Below are positions 54,760 to 64,000 of a DNA stretch of 64,000 bases, one piece after another (position 1 is the first letter of the stretch; each line of letters starts with the position of its first letter). Source of the DNA: Bacteroides fragilis (GTDB lineage Bacteria; Bacteroidota; Bacteroidia; Bacteroidales; DTGW01); the NCBI GenBank assembly GCA_945889005.1, contig CAMDBI010000014.1:1-64000 (forward strand), read 5' to 3'. Position numbers and translations under genes: made by a program. Under the pieces are notes generated by a model that searched no databases, had not been told where the DNA came from, and was given only the letters and a program-made list of their open reading frames with translations.

Positions 54760-57684
54760 CTATAATAATGCCTCATAAAGTATTTCAATCGGATGAAGTG
54801 CTTTTTTCCCAGTTCCATCTGTAATTTGTTGACGACAACTAGTCCCTGAAGCCGATATTTCTATATCGGCAGATGTTTTTCTGATTGCCGGAAAAAGAAC
54901 CAACTCTCCTATTTTCATCGAAATTTGGTAGTGTTCCTTTTCAAACCCGAACGATCCGGCCATACCACAACAACCCGAGGGTATTTCTTCTACTTTGTAA
55001 TGCTGAGGTATCGACAACATTTTTTTAATGCTTTGAGTGCTGGCTATTGATTTTTGCTGACAATGCCCGTGTATTTTGATGTTTTTTATGTTTTGGGTAA
55101 ATTTCGAAGAGTCGATATTTCCTTTGTCAAATTCGTTGGCTATAAATTCGTCGAACAACAATACGTTTTTGGCTAGTTCCTGAGTTTTGTTTTTCATATC
55201 GACCGACGACATGAGGTCTATATATTCGTCTCTAAATGTCAATATTGCCGATGGTTCTATACCTACCAGAGGGCAATTGGTATTAACTATTTTCGAAAAT
55301 ATCTCTACGTTTTTTCGGGCTATTATTTGTGCTTTTTTAACCAATCCTTTCGACAAATAAGTTCTGCCACTTTCGAGGTGTTGAACAAAATATATTTTAT
55401 AGTCTAACTTATTGAGCAACATACAAGCCTTTATACCCAACTGGCTTTCGTTGTAGTTTGTAAACTCATCGACAAATAAGTAAATTTCTTTTTGAGGCTT
55501 GACAAGCCTTTTATTTAATATGTTTAGATTCTTTTTTGCCCATTTTTCAAAAGTAATATTAGACACTTGAGGCAACTTTCTTTTTGTCGAAAAACCAATT
55601 GTTTTTTTAACAATAATGGCAGTTAATTTATTAGAAACAAAGAAATTGTATACACTTGGAAGCAGAGCACCCAATTGATTTATTTTTGTAAAATTTGCCA
55701 CTAACCACGAACGTACAGGTACTCCATGAATATCGTAATATTGTTGCAAAAATTCCGCTTTTAGTTTAGCAACATCGACTCCCGAAGGACATTCAGATTT
55801 GCAAGCCTTACAACTCAAGCAAAGGTCGAATATTTGATATAGTTCTTTATTGTCATACGGATTTTCAGTGCCCGAACGACTCAATACCTCGCGCAACATA
55901 TTGGCACGTGCTCGTGTCGTGTTCTTCTCGTGGCGAGTAGCCATGTAACTAGGACACATAGTACCACCTATGATTTCGGTTTTTCGACAATCGCCCGACC
56001 CATTGCATTTTTCGGCCATACGTAAAATACCTTGCGATTCGGAAAAGTCGAAATACGTTTTGAATTCTTTTTCATTATCAACTCCCTCGTATCGCAAGCT
56101 TTGATCCATGGGAGGCGTATGAGTAATTTTCCCGGGGTTTAAAATATTATCGGGATCCCATGTTTTTTTCAAATCAATACATAATTCATAATTGTGTTGA
56201 CCAATAATAATAGGAATAAACTCACCCCTCAATCGGCCATCGCCATGTTCGCCGCTAAGCGACCCTCGGTATTTTTTTACAATATGTGCCGTTTCGGTAG
56301 CTATCTGGCGAAACAATTGGAGATGATTCGGGTCTTTCAAATTAAGTACTGGACGCAAGTGCAACTCGCCAGTAGCGATATGTGCATGAAACACACAAGT
56401 CAGATCATTTTTTTTAAGCATTTGTTTAATATCGGCCATATAACTATCGAGCTGATACGGACTTACAGCCGTATCTTCGATGAGCGAAACTGGCTTGGCA
56501 TCGCCTGGCAGGTTCGACAAAAGTCCCAATGCGGCTTTTCGAAGTGCCCATACTTTGTTTATATCCGATCCATATAAAACAGGGAAATGATAGCCTAATG
56601 CCAATTGTCTCATTTCTTGTTCCATATTGTGCGCCATGAGGTCAATTTCTTCTTTGGTTTCGCGCGCCCATTCGACTACTATAATGGCACCCGGATTGCC
56701 ATTAATAAAAAAACGGTTTTTTCGTTGTTCAATATTGTCTTTTGTACAATTGAGTATAATATCGTCGATGAGTTCAATGGCTCCCGGTTTGTATTTAAGA
56801 GCAATTAAATTGCCCTTAATGGCTTGTTCCAATGTCTCGAAATGAATACAAACCACGGCTTTTTCTTTTGGAGGCAGGTCGACCAGGTTAAGTTTTATTT
56901 CTGTTAAAAACATTAAAGTGCCTTCCGAACCAGCTATAAGCTTCGAAAAATTGAATTTTTCTTTACCTTCTGTAAATACCTCAGTTTCTAACAATAAATC
57001 GATAGCGTATCCGGTATTGCGCCTTTTGTTTGATGGGTCGGGGTATTGCTGCCTAATGTTTTTTTGATTATTTTCATCACTAAGAATAGTTGATATATGT
57101 CGGTATATTTGACCTTCCAATCCTTCTGCACAGGTTTTATCTTCAAATTCTTTCTTGCTTAACTCTTTAAAATGCATTTGATTACCATCAGACAATACAC
57201 CTTTTACTTCAAGTAAATGATCGCGGGTACTTCCATAAATTAGCGAATGCGCTCCACAAGCATTGTTTCCAACCATACCACCAACCATACAACGATTCGA
57301 AGTCGAAGTTTCGGGTCCAAAAAATAATCCTAAGGGTTTCAACACGCAGTTTAATTCGTCGAGCACTACACCAGGCTGAACACGCACCCATTTTTCTTCC
57401 GAATTGATCTCAATAATTTGAGTCATATACCTCGAAATATCGACCACCATTCCTTTTCCAACACATTGACCTGCAAGCGAAGTTCCCGCAGCACGTGGAA
57501 TAATACCTATTTTATATTTATTGGCATATCGTAAAATCTCGACTATATCGTTGTTCGATTTAGGATAGGCTACAGCAATCGGCAGTTCCCTGTATGCCGA
57601 GGCATCGGTTGCATATATAATTTTATGAATAATGTCGGTATATAATTCGCCTTCAATTTTTTGCGCAAGTAGTTGGAAATTCAT
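54760..57684 (-). CDS. FAD- and Fe-S-dependent D-lactate/glycolate-type dehydrogenase
   Basis: A 974-residue fusion flavoprotein. The N-terminal FAD_binding_4 domain (about 25-200; PRAAGTSLAGQ, GGMVGNNACGAHS) is followed by FAD-oxidase_C (210-510, with GEHGDGRLRGEF). Then come two 4Fe-4S binding segments (CNGSGDCRK..MCPSYM, near 560-590; CLSCKACKSECP, near 630) and two CCG heterodisulfide-type domains (GHCQQKS, PSGCCGMAG). It oxidises a 2-hydroxy acid, likely D-lactate, passing electrons to a membrane acceptor. ATG 57684 (MNFQLLAQKIEGELY) is preferred to an upstream TTG at 57702. It is divergent from pta. Confidence 0.9.
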   Translation of the reverse strand: MNFQLLAQKIEGELYTDIIHKIIYATDASAYRELPIAVAYPKSNNDIVEILRYANKYKIGIIPRAAGTSLAGQCVGKGMVVDISRYMTQIIEINSEEKWVRVQPGVVLDELNCVLKPLGLFFGPETSTSNRCMVGGMVGNNACGAHSLIYGSTRDHLLEVKGVLSDGNQMHFKELSKKEFEDKTCAEGLEGQIYRHISTILSDENNQKNIRQQYPDPSNKRRNTGYAIDLLLETEVFTEGKEKFNFSKLIAGSEGTLMFLTEIKLNLVDLPPKEKAVVCIHFETLEQAIKGNLIALKYKPGAIELIDDIILNCTKDNIEQRKNRFFINGNPGAIIVVEWARETKEEIDLMAHNMEQEMRQLALGYHFPVLYGSDINKVWALRKAALGLLSNLPGDAKPVSLIEDTAVSPYQLDSYMADIKQMLKKNDLTCVFHAHIATGELHLRPVLNLKDPNHLQLFRQIATETAHIVKKYRGSLSGEHGDGRLRGEFIPIIIGQHNYELCIDLKKTWDPDNILNPGKITHTPPMDQSLRYEGVDNEKEFKTYFDFSESQGILRMAEKCNGSGDCRKTEIIGGTMCPSYMATRHEKNTTRARANMLREVLSRSGTENPYDNKELYQIFDLCLSCKACKSECPSGVDVAKLKAEFLQQYYDIHGVPVRSWLVANFTKINQLGALLPSVYNFFVSNKLTAIIVKKTIGFSTKRKLPQVSNITFEKWAKKNLNILNKRLVKPQKEIYLFVDEFTNYNESQLGIKACMLLNKLDYKIYFVQHLESGRTYLSKGLVKKAQIIARKNVEIFSKIVNTNCPLVGIEPSAILTFRDEYIDLMSSVDMKNKTQELAKNVLLFDEFIANEFDKGNIDSSKFTQNIKNIKIHGHCQQKSIASTQSIKKMLSIPQHYKVEEIPSGCCGMAGSFGFEKEHYQISMKIGELVLFPAIRKTSADIEISASGTSCRQQITDGTGKKALHPIEILYEALL

Positions 57685-57808
57685 TTTTATTTTATTTATC
57701 AAACTACAATAATAAACAAAAAAATATATAAGAAAAATGATTGATCGATAGTCTTTTTTCAGTAAATTTAAACAAGTTTTTTAAAAACAAATAAAATACT
57801 GATTTATA

Positions 57809-58810
57809 ATGGATTTGTTGAGCAAAATTAAAGAAAATGCGCGAAAGCTAAATAAAAGAATTGTACTTCCCGAAGGTACAGAAGAGAGAACCATAAAAGC
57901 CGCCGATGAGATTATTGGCGATAAGCTTGCTCAAATAATATTGTTGGGTAACAGGGAAGCAATACTGTCTGAGGCAAAACGTTTAAACCTTAAAAATATT
58001 GACCAAGCAACCATAATCGATCCACTTGCCCACGAAAAGAAAGAGCATTACATCAACCTAATGGTTGAGCTACGCAAAGACAAAGGGCTTACCAAAGAAC
58101 AGGCATCGAAACTTATCGAAAATCCATTATATTTAGGAACATTAATAATCAAAAACGGCGATGCCGATGGCGAAGTAGCAGGGGCTATCAATGCAACGGG
58201 CGATGTACTGCGACCAGCCTTTCAGTTTGTAAAAACTAAACCCGGAATTTCGGTGGTTTCGGGGGCTTTTATCATGCTATTGCCCGACAAAAGTTTTGGA
58301 GACGATGGTATTATGGTCTTTGCCGATTGTGCTGTTCACCCCAATCCGACCGACAAAGAACTGGCTCAAATAGCGGTCGAAACAGCCAAAACGACAAAAG
58401 CCATTGCAGGTATTGAGCCGCGGGTAGCCATGCTCAGTTTTTCGACCAAGGGAAGTGCCAAACACGAAATGTGCGATAAAGTAATTAGTGCAACACAGAT
58501 TGCCAAAGAAATAGCTCCTTGGTTGAAAATAGATGGCGAGTTGCAAGCCGATGCAGCTATTATTCAGGCTATTGGAAAAAGCAAGGCTCCCGGAAGCGAA
58601 ATTGCAGGTAATGCCAATGTGTTGGTATTCCCAACCTTAGAAACAGGAAACATTGCCTATAAACTCGTTCAACGTATGGCGCATGCTGAGGCCATAGGGC
58701 CCATTCTTCAAGGTATGGCTGCTCCGATCAACGATTTGTCGAGAGGTTGCTCGGTGAGTGATATAGTAAGTTTGGTTGCTATTACGGCAAATCAGGCCGG
58801 GGGAATGTAA
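57809..58810 (+). CDS. pta: Phosphate acetyltransferase
   Basis: Pta exchanges acetyl-CoA and phosphate for acetyl phosphate, the first step in acetate formation with ATP gain. The 333-residue protein is the short form without the regulatory DRTGG domain. Conserved parts are IVLPEGTEERTIKAADE, GDADGEVAGAI, and the CoA/phosphate site near VLVFPTLETGNI and KLVQRMAHAEAIGPILQG. AckA is two genes downstream. Confidence 0.95.
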   Translation: MDLLSKIKENARKLNKRIVLPEGTEERTIKAADEIIGDKLAQIILLGNREAILSEAKRLNLKNIDQATIIDPLAHEKKEHYINLMVELRKDKGLTKEQASKLIENPLYLGTLIIKNGDADGEVAGAINATGDVLRPAFQFVKTKPGISVVSGAFIMLLPDKSFGDDGIMVFADCAVHPNPTDKELAQIAVETAKTTKAIAGIEPRVAMLSFSTKGSAKHEMCDKVISATQIAKEIAPWLKIDGELQADAAIIQAIGKSKAPGSEIAGNANVLVFPTLETGNIAYKLVQRMAHAEAIGPILQGMAAPINDLSRGCSVSDIVSLVAITANQAGGM

Positions 58811-58892
58811 TTGTAAATTATTAAATAATTAGTATATTATTAAATTGGTTATACTACTTCTTTTGTGGAAAGAATTATGATTTGATAAAGTT

Positions 58893-58945
58893 AGAAGACG
58901 GAAGACGGAAGTATAGTTACTTCGGGCTTCGGACTTCCGACTTCT
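58893..58945. repeat. GAAGACGGAAG fold-back element
   Basis: AGAAGACGGAAG (58893-58904, with AAGACGGAAG repeated at 58902) faces CTTCCGACTTCT (58934-58945). One base does not pair. It lies in the spacer between pta and hbd. Confidence 0.6.
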
Positions 58946-59022
58946 TACAAAGACCTAGTAAAAATTGCAATATTGATTCTACACGCATAAAAGTAGAAGT
59001 ACCAAAAAAAAATTAAAATACA

Positions 59023-60003
59023 ATGAGTGAGCAAATTATAGAAACAATTGAAGACTATGCACTAAGTACCAAGTTATCGAAAAAAGGAACCATTCAAAAA
59101 GTTGGGGTAATCGGTTGTGGTACAATGGGTCAGGAAATTACCCGTTTAATTAGTCAGGGAGGAATGGAAGTTGTATTTCTCGATGTGTCGGAAGAAAAAG
59201 TAAAAGAGATTTATCATCTTATAGAATTGCAGTTGGATGAAGAAATAAACCGTTGGGGTTTAACCCAATCGGATAAAAAAGCAATTTTATCGAGAATAAG
59301 TGGAACGGTAAATTATTCTGATATAAAAGATTGCGACTTAATAATAGAATCGGTCAATACCAAGAAATCGACTTCGAACCTAGAGGTTCGTAAAGAAGTA
59401 TTTCGGAAAATTGAAGAAGTAGTTTCGTCAGAGTGCATTATGTGTTCCAACAATTCGACGTTAATGATCTCCGAAATAGCTGCATTGCTCAAAGAACCCG
59501 AAAGAGCTATAGGTTTACATTTTATGAGTCCTGCTCACAGTACCAAGATTGTTGAAGTGGTTAAAGGGATAGAAACCAGTCAAAAAACATACGAAACCAC
59601 ATGCAAATTTGCCAAAATGCTCGAAAAAAAGGTGATTACCATAAACGAGTCGCCCGGTCATATAAGTACCCGTTTAATTGTTGCTATAATAAACGAAGCA
59701 TGCGAATTGCTTATGGAGGGGGTAGCATCGGTCGAATCGATTGATAAAACCATGAAAATGGGATATAGTATGCAGTATGGTCCGTTTGAATTGGCCGATA
59801 GAATTGGCTTAGATAAGGTAGTGAAATGGATGGACAATCTTTACCAGGAATATGGAATGATGAAATTTAAAGCTTCGCCAGTTATAAAACGCTTGGTAAG
59901 AGCCAATTATCACGGTAAGAAGGGTGGAAAAGGTTTTTATAAATATGAAAATGGAAAAATTTCTGCCGAAACGATTATTAGCACCGAGTTTAAAATGCAA
60001 TAA
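59023..60003 (+). CDS. 3-hydroxybutyryl-CoA dehydrogenase-like protein
   Basis: A 326-residue NAD-dependent 3-hydroxyacyl-CoA dehydrogenase. The dinucleotide motif is GVIGCGTMGQEI; the catalytic region GLHFMSPAHSTKIVEVVKG has the family histidine; and SPGHISTRLIVAIINEAC and GPFELADRIGLDKV follow. The protein is longer by about 25 residues at the N-terminus than clostridial Hbd. It lies between pta and ackA, which is unusual and suggests a link between butyrate-type and acetate-type carbon flow. Confidence 0.88.
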   Translation: MSEQIIETIEDYALSTKLSKKGTIQKVGVIGCGTMGQEITRLISQGGMEVVFLDVSEEKVKEIYHLIELQLDEEINRWGLTQSDKKAILSRISGTVNYSDIKDCDLIIESVNTKKSTSNLEVRKEVFRKIEEVVSSECIMCSNNSTLMISEIAALLKEPERAIGLHFMSPAHSTKIVEVVKGIETSQKTYETTCKFAKMLEKKVITINESPGHISTRLIVAIINEACELLMEGVASVESIDKTMKMGYSMQYGPFELADRIGLDKVVKWMDNLYQEYGMMKFKASPVIKRLVRANYHGKKGGKGFYKYENGKISAETIISTEFKMQ

Positions 60004-60116
60004 AAATTAGTTGAAAGTATAAAGTGGAAAGTTTATAAAGTTGATAAAGTTGATGCTTGTCAAAAATTTATATGCAAGTAGATTAATAAAAATAAAGAAT
60101 ATCTAAATAAGAGATA

Positions 60117-61343
60117 ATGAAAGTAATAGTATTGAATTGTGGGAGTTCGTCGATCAAATATCAGCTTTTTGATATGTCGCAGAAAAGTGTTATGGCAAAA
60201 GGCGTGGTAGAGAAATTGGGTTTACACGGATCGTTTTTGAAATACGAGGATCATAAAGGAAATGTAATTAAGCTTGAAGGTGAAATAGTTGACCATCAGG
60301 CTGGTATCGAGTATATTTTAGGAATTCTCACGAGCAAAAAAAGAGGTGTTTTGACCAACTACAACGAGATAGACGCAATAGGACATCGTGTGGTACTTGG
60401 AGGAGAAGAATTTAAAAATTCGGTCTATATCGATGGGCACGTATTACAAAAAATTGAAGAATATTCGGCTTTAGCCCCTTTGCACAATCCTGCAAACCTA
60501 CGAGGTATTTATGCAATGCAAGCATTGCTTCCCGAAACCCCACAGGTGGCAACATTCGACACTGCTTTTCATCAAACCATGCCGGAGTATGCATATATGT
60601 ATGCAATTCCCTATTCGCTTTACAAGAAATATGGCATTAGGCGTTATGGTTTTCATGGAACCAGTCACAGTTTTGTATCGAAAAGAGCATGTGAAATCTT
60701 AAACGTCGACTATAATAAACAAAAAATAATTACATGTCACTTAGGCAATGGAGCTTCGGTTGCAGCTATTTTGAATGGCCAATCGGTCGATACCTCTATG
60801 GGTTTAACTCCTGTTGAAGGCTTAATTATGGGCACCCGATCGGGCGATATCGATCCGAGTATCATTCCTTTTATTATGAGTAAAGAAGATGTCGATGTAC
60901 CTACGGCCAATACCATTGTCAATAAACACAGTGGAATGCTTGGAATTACAGGAGTATCGTCCGATATGCGTGAAATTATACAAGCAGCCGATAATGGCAA
61001 CGAGAGAGCCAAGCTTGGGATCGATATGTATGAGTATAGAATCAAAAAATATATCGGATCGTATGCTGCAGCTATGGGAGGTGTCGATCTCATTATTTTT
61101 ACAGGTGGTGTAGGCGAAAACAATCCTCAAATACGTTACAATGTATGTAAAGATTTGGGTTTTATTGGTGTAGAGATAGACAAAAACGCAAATAATTGTC
61201 GTGGAGAGGAAAAAATTGCAACAACAAATGCATCGAAGGTAAAAGTAATGGTAGTTCCCACCAATGAAGAATTGGTAATTGCCGAAGATACACAGACGAT
61301 CGTAAGTAACATGAAAATTAAACCAAAAAACAGAGTGTGGTAA
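60117..61343 (+). CDS. ackA: Acetate kinase
   Basis: AckA transfers phosphate from acetyl phosphate to ADP, making ATP and acetate. The 408-residue protein has the N-terminal NCGSSSIKYQLFD, the ACETATE_KINASE signatures (FHGTSHSFVSKRA), GNGASVAAI and the nucleotide-binding FTGGVGENNPQIR. The order pta-hbd-ackA suggests a single transcription unit with spacers of 212 and 113 bases. The stop overlaps the start of the kinase gene that follows. Confidence 0.96.
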   Translation: MKVIVLNCGSSSIKYQLFDMSQKSVMAKGVVEKLGLHGSFLKYEDHKGNVIKLEGEIVDHQAGIEYILGILTSKKRGVLTNYNEIDAIGHRVVLGGEEFKNSVYIDGHVLQKIEEYSALAPLHNPANLRGIYAMQALLPETPQVATFDTAFHQTMPEYAYMYAIPYSLYKKYGIRRYGFHGTSHSFVSKRACEILNVDYNKQKIITCHLGNGASVAAILNGQSVDTSMGLTPVEGLIMGTRSGDIDPSIIPFIMSKEDVDVPTANTIVNKHSGMLGITGVSSDMREIIQAADNGNERAKLGIDMYEYRIKKYIGSYAAAMGGVDLIIFTGGVGENNPQIRYNVCKDLGFIGVEIDKNANNCRGEEKIATTNASKVKVMVVPTNEELVIAEDTQTIVSNMKIKPKNRVW

Positions 61344-62761
61344 AAGATACTGAAATAAAACCATTTAATATTTATTTCGAAAAAGAATTAAGATATTTCC
61401 TAATGGCTATTTCGTTGTTGGGGGTGCTAGGAAATATTTTGGATATTTTCACCTATTACAAACAGAATAATACTATTTTGATTTCAAATATTATTACCAT
61501 TTCAATTATAATTGCTTCAACAATACTGTATCTAACTAAAATACATAGCATAAAATTGTCTTTTGCGATTGTTATTTATGTATTAATCGCCAATATTATT
61601 ATTAGTTTTTTTATCACAAACCCAAGCCATTTAAATGTTAGTTTTTTTTTAAGAGAATCAATTTTTATTTTTTTATTTCTCACGGTTTACATTTTATTGA
61701 TAAACATATATCATGGTATTTTCATTTTACTAGCTTATATAGTTTTTTATATTGTTTCCATGAACAAATTGAAAAGTGAATTTCTATTCTCCAATATTTA
61801 TATAATTTTTTTAATGTTGGTATCCTATACTTTTATAATGATTTACTTTTCTCGAAAGCTCAATTATGCCATAATAGAGATACAAAAAGACAGGAATATA
61901 ATAAACGAGCAGAATGAAGAACTAAAAGCTATAAATAATGAATTGCACGATAGCCAGAAACTTATTAACATTCAAAACGATGAATTGCTAAGTTTTACTG
62001 AAGACCTGCATAAAAAAAACGAACTCGTAGTTTCAAAAAACGATGAACTTACGGAGGCAATTAAATCGAAAAACTTATTTTTTTCGATAGTAGCACACGA
62101 TTTAAAATCGCCAATTGCCTCAATGACCCAGCTCTCAGAACTAATGCTCGAAAAGTACAATACCTTGCCCGACGAAAAAAAACAACACTGGATCAAAAAT
62201 ATTTTTAAAACGTCCAAATCGCTTTACGAATTGCTCGACAATCTACTTCATTGGAGTCGGACGAATTTGGGAATAATTAATCCTAAGCCCGAAAAAATAA
62301 CAATAATTCAATCGATCGATAAAATTTATAATATTTACAAACAATCGCTTGAACAGAAAAAAATTGATTTTATAAAAAATATCGACAACAATTTGGAGAT
62401 CGTATCGGACAAAATGATGCTCGAAACAATATTAAGAAACCTCGTATCCAATGCAATAAAATATTCTTTTATAAATGGAAGCATTGAATTAGTTGCACAA
62501 GAACTTGATTCTAATATAATTATTTGTGTTAAAGATCATGGAATAGGCATGTCCGAAGAGTTATTAAAAAAAATAGACCATATCGAGAATAAATTTTCGA
62601 CACCAGGCACATCGGGCGAGAAAGGCTCAGGTCTGGGTTTACATTTATGCAAACTATTTACATCTAAGTTAAATGGAAATTTTTCAATATCGAGTGAAGT
62701 CAATATTGGAACAAAAATATGTATAACGATTCCTACTTTACCAATAGTTAATAAGGCTTAA
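61337..62761 (+). CDS. Membrane histidine kinase
   Basis: A 474-residue sensor kinase. About six membrane segments (residues 20-175) form a compact membrane sensor; a coiled coil (180-240) follows. HisKA has H in VAHDLKSPIASM (near 253) and the HATPase has intact N (LVSNAIKYS), G1 (DHGIGMS) and G2 (GSGLGLHL) boxes. No response regulator is adjacent, so it is an orphan. GTG 61337 overlaps the ackA stop by 7 bases, indicating coupling with acetate metabolism; an ATG at 61403 would cut the first membrane segment. Confidence 0.88.
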   Translation: MVKDTEIKPFNIYFEKELRYFLMAISLLGVLGNILDIFTYYKQNNTILISNIITISIIIASTILYLTKIHSIKLSFAIVIYVLIANIIISFFITNPSHLNVSFFLRESIFIFLFLTVYILLINIYHGIFILLAYIVFYIVSMNKLKSEFLFSNIYIIFLMLVSYTFIMIYFSRKLNYAIIEIQKDRNIINEQNEELKAINNELHDSQKLINIQNDELLSFTEDLHKKNELVVSKNDELTEAIKSKNLFFSIVAHDLKSPIASMTQLSELMLEKYNTLPDEKKQHWIKNIFKTSKSLYELLDNLLHWSRTNLGIINPKPEKITIIQSIDKIYNIYKQSLEQKKIDFIKNIDNNLEIVSDKMMLETILRNLVSNAIKYSFINGSIELVAQELDSNIIICVKDHGIGMSEELLKKIDHIENKFSTPGTSGEKGSGLGLHLCKLFTSKLNGNFSISSEVNIGTKICITIPTLPIVNKA

Positions 62762-62820
62762 AATACTATTTTTGCATTTTATGCGTTCATATTTATAACA
62801 AAAAACAAATAGTATAACTA

Positions 62821-64000
62821 GTGCAAATAAAAACATTTCAATCAATTATACTTATTTTTATATCCCTTAGCATATTTTCGCAAAAGTCAGACATCATATC
62901 GGGACGAGTAAGCGACAATGACAACAATCCACTTCCATATATTAGTGTTCAAATTAAAAACACTTCAACCGCAGTGATAACTGACGAAAGAGGTTATTTT
63001 GAATTTAAAAAAATAAAAAACGGGAATTACACCCTGTTATTTTCAAGTATCGGATACACAAGCGACAGTATCAATATAACAAAAGACAATCAAAGCATTA
63101 GAAATCTTCATATCATACTTAGCCCCTCGGTTCAAGAAATAAACCAAGTCAATATAAACGCTCGATCAGACAATAGTACTAGTGTACAAATTGTGAAAAT
63201 GAAAAACATGAATTTAATGCCTTCATTGACCGGCAACATCGAATCTATAGTAAAAACCCTAACCGGCGTATCGTCCAACAACGAACTTAGTTCGCAATAC
63301 AAAGTTAGAGGCGGCAGCTACGACGACAATCTGGTGTATGTCAATGGCATAGAAATATTCAAACCCCAACTCATTCGCACAGGTCAACAAGAAGGATTGA
63401 GTTTTGTAAATCCCGAAATGGTATCGTCGCTCAAATTTTCGGCTGGAGGCTTCGATGCCAGCTATGGCGACAAAATGTCGTCGGTACTCGATGTTAGCTA
63501 CAAAAAGCCAATTCAACACGAAGCATCAGTTTCGGGAAGTTTATTGGGAGCATCGGCTCATTTCGAAGGCGCTTCGTTGAACAATAGGTTTACATACAAT
63601 ATTGGAATTCGCTATAAAACAACTAAATATGTTCTTGGAACATTAGAAACAAAAGGCCAGTATCAACCCAATTTTTCGGATGTACAAACACTTTTTGAAT
63701 ACCAGTTCAATGAAAAAATAAGCTTCGGATTACTTTCCAATATCAGTCAAAACGACTATTTGTTTATTCCAGATGAGCAAAATACCAAATTTGGCACCGA
63801 GAAAAACGCGAAAAATATCACAATCTTTTACGAAGGCATGGAAAATGACCGCTTTACCAATATAACCAATGCCCTACTTTTTAATTTTAGATCGAGCAAC
63901 GAACATAAACTATCTGCAACTTTATCGCAATATAGCTCTATCGAAAATGTTCGGTACGATATATTGGGCGAATATTCGATGAATCAAATGAGCAACACCA
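62821..64000 (+). CDS. TonB-dependent receptor, partial (runs past the right edge)
   Basis: About 393 codons of an outer-membrane receptor. GTG 62821 follows an in-frame TAA, so it is the only good start. It reads VQIKTFQSIILIF, a signal peptide ending near SIFSQ. A CarboxypepD_reg domain (about 25-110; GYFEFKKIKNGNY) and a plug-like domain (near 115-230; IESIVKTLTGVSSNN, YKVRGGSYDDN) follow, then the beginning of the barrel. It is 60 bases after the kinase gene. The C-terminus is out of view. Confidence 0.85.
   Translation, partial: MQIKTFQSIILIFISLSIFSQKSDIISGRVSDNDNNPLPYISVQIKNTSTAVITDERGYFEFKKIKNGNYTLLFSSIGYTSDSINITKDNQSIRNLHIILSPSVQEINQVNINARSDNSTSVQIVKMKNMNLMPSLTGNIESIVKTLTGVSSNNELSSQYKVRGGSYDDNLVYVNGIEIFKPQLIRTGQQEGLSFVNPEMVSSLKFSAGGFDASYGDKMSSVLDVSYKKPIQHEASVSGSLLGASAHFEGASLNNRFTYNIGIRYKTTKYVLGTLETKGQYQPNFSDVQTLFEYQFNEKISFGLLSNISQNDYLFIPDEQNTKFGTEKNAKNITIFYEGMENDRFTNITNALLFNFRSSNEHKLSATLSQYSSIENVRYDILGEYSMNQMSNT

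Overview
The window looks like chromosomal DNA from a fermentative member of the Bacteroidota, probably near Bacteroidales/Marinilabiliales. The DNA is AT-rich and Shine-Dalgarno sequences are rare. The best promoters match the Bacteroidota pattern TTTG-N19/20-TAnnTTTG. Typical families are present: a cinA-rpmB-rpmG-DUF4295-ftsY-rimO block, CarboxypepD_reg/TonB-dependent receptors, a DUF4249 lipoprotein, a tricorn-type protease, a GH3-beta-lactamase fusion and PAS-rich hybrid kinases. Species cannot be named from this sequence alone.

Layout. 1-6119: clpC (left edge, leaving the family sequence near base 129), gyrA and a TPR protein. 6210-11886: a minus-strand housekeeping block (cinA, ribosomal proteins L28 and L33, DUF4295, ftsY, rimO, a TolC-like ORF) and tRNA-Gly. 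11887-20927: a 172-bp MITE-like element, an M48 protease, fabG, a tricorn-type protease, and a GH3/beta-lactamase fusion. 21029-25325: methylmalonyl-CoA epimerase and a sodium-pumping decarboxylase operon with an extra 57-residue membrane protein. 25466-38124: a LuxR response regulator, a FIST protein and seven receiver/kinase proteins in two convergent operons. 38424-44081: a SWIM-SNF2 helicase, a porin-like protein, a cold-shock protein, two very small ORFs and ArfB. 44207-48709: a metallophosphoesterase, a TonB-dependent receptor and a DUF4249 lipoprotein. 48761-52244: a tandemly duplicated lipoprotein gene and tRNA-Lys. 52557-54078: pyrD and an XRE regulator with a long operator-like palindrome. 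54760-64000: an FAD/Fe-S oxidoreductase facing pta-hbd-ackA-histidine kinase, then a second TonB-dependent receptor that runs off the window.

How the genes fit together. The epimerase/decarboxylase operon fits propionate formation with sodium export. The lactate/glycolate-type oxidoreductase and Pta-AckA fit acetate formation with ATP gain. The regulatory cluster has eight receiver domains and five histidine kinases (six kinases counting the one after ackA) but only one DNA-binding output.

The most unusual structures are: the kinase cluster, in which two adjacent kinases have each lost a different ATP-binding box; the lipoprotein duplication, whose copy boundary includes a relict of the tRNA-Lys promoter; a MITE whose empty target site can be reconstructed from another repeat copy in the window; and several intergenic fold-back sequences built from different short words.
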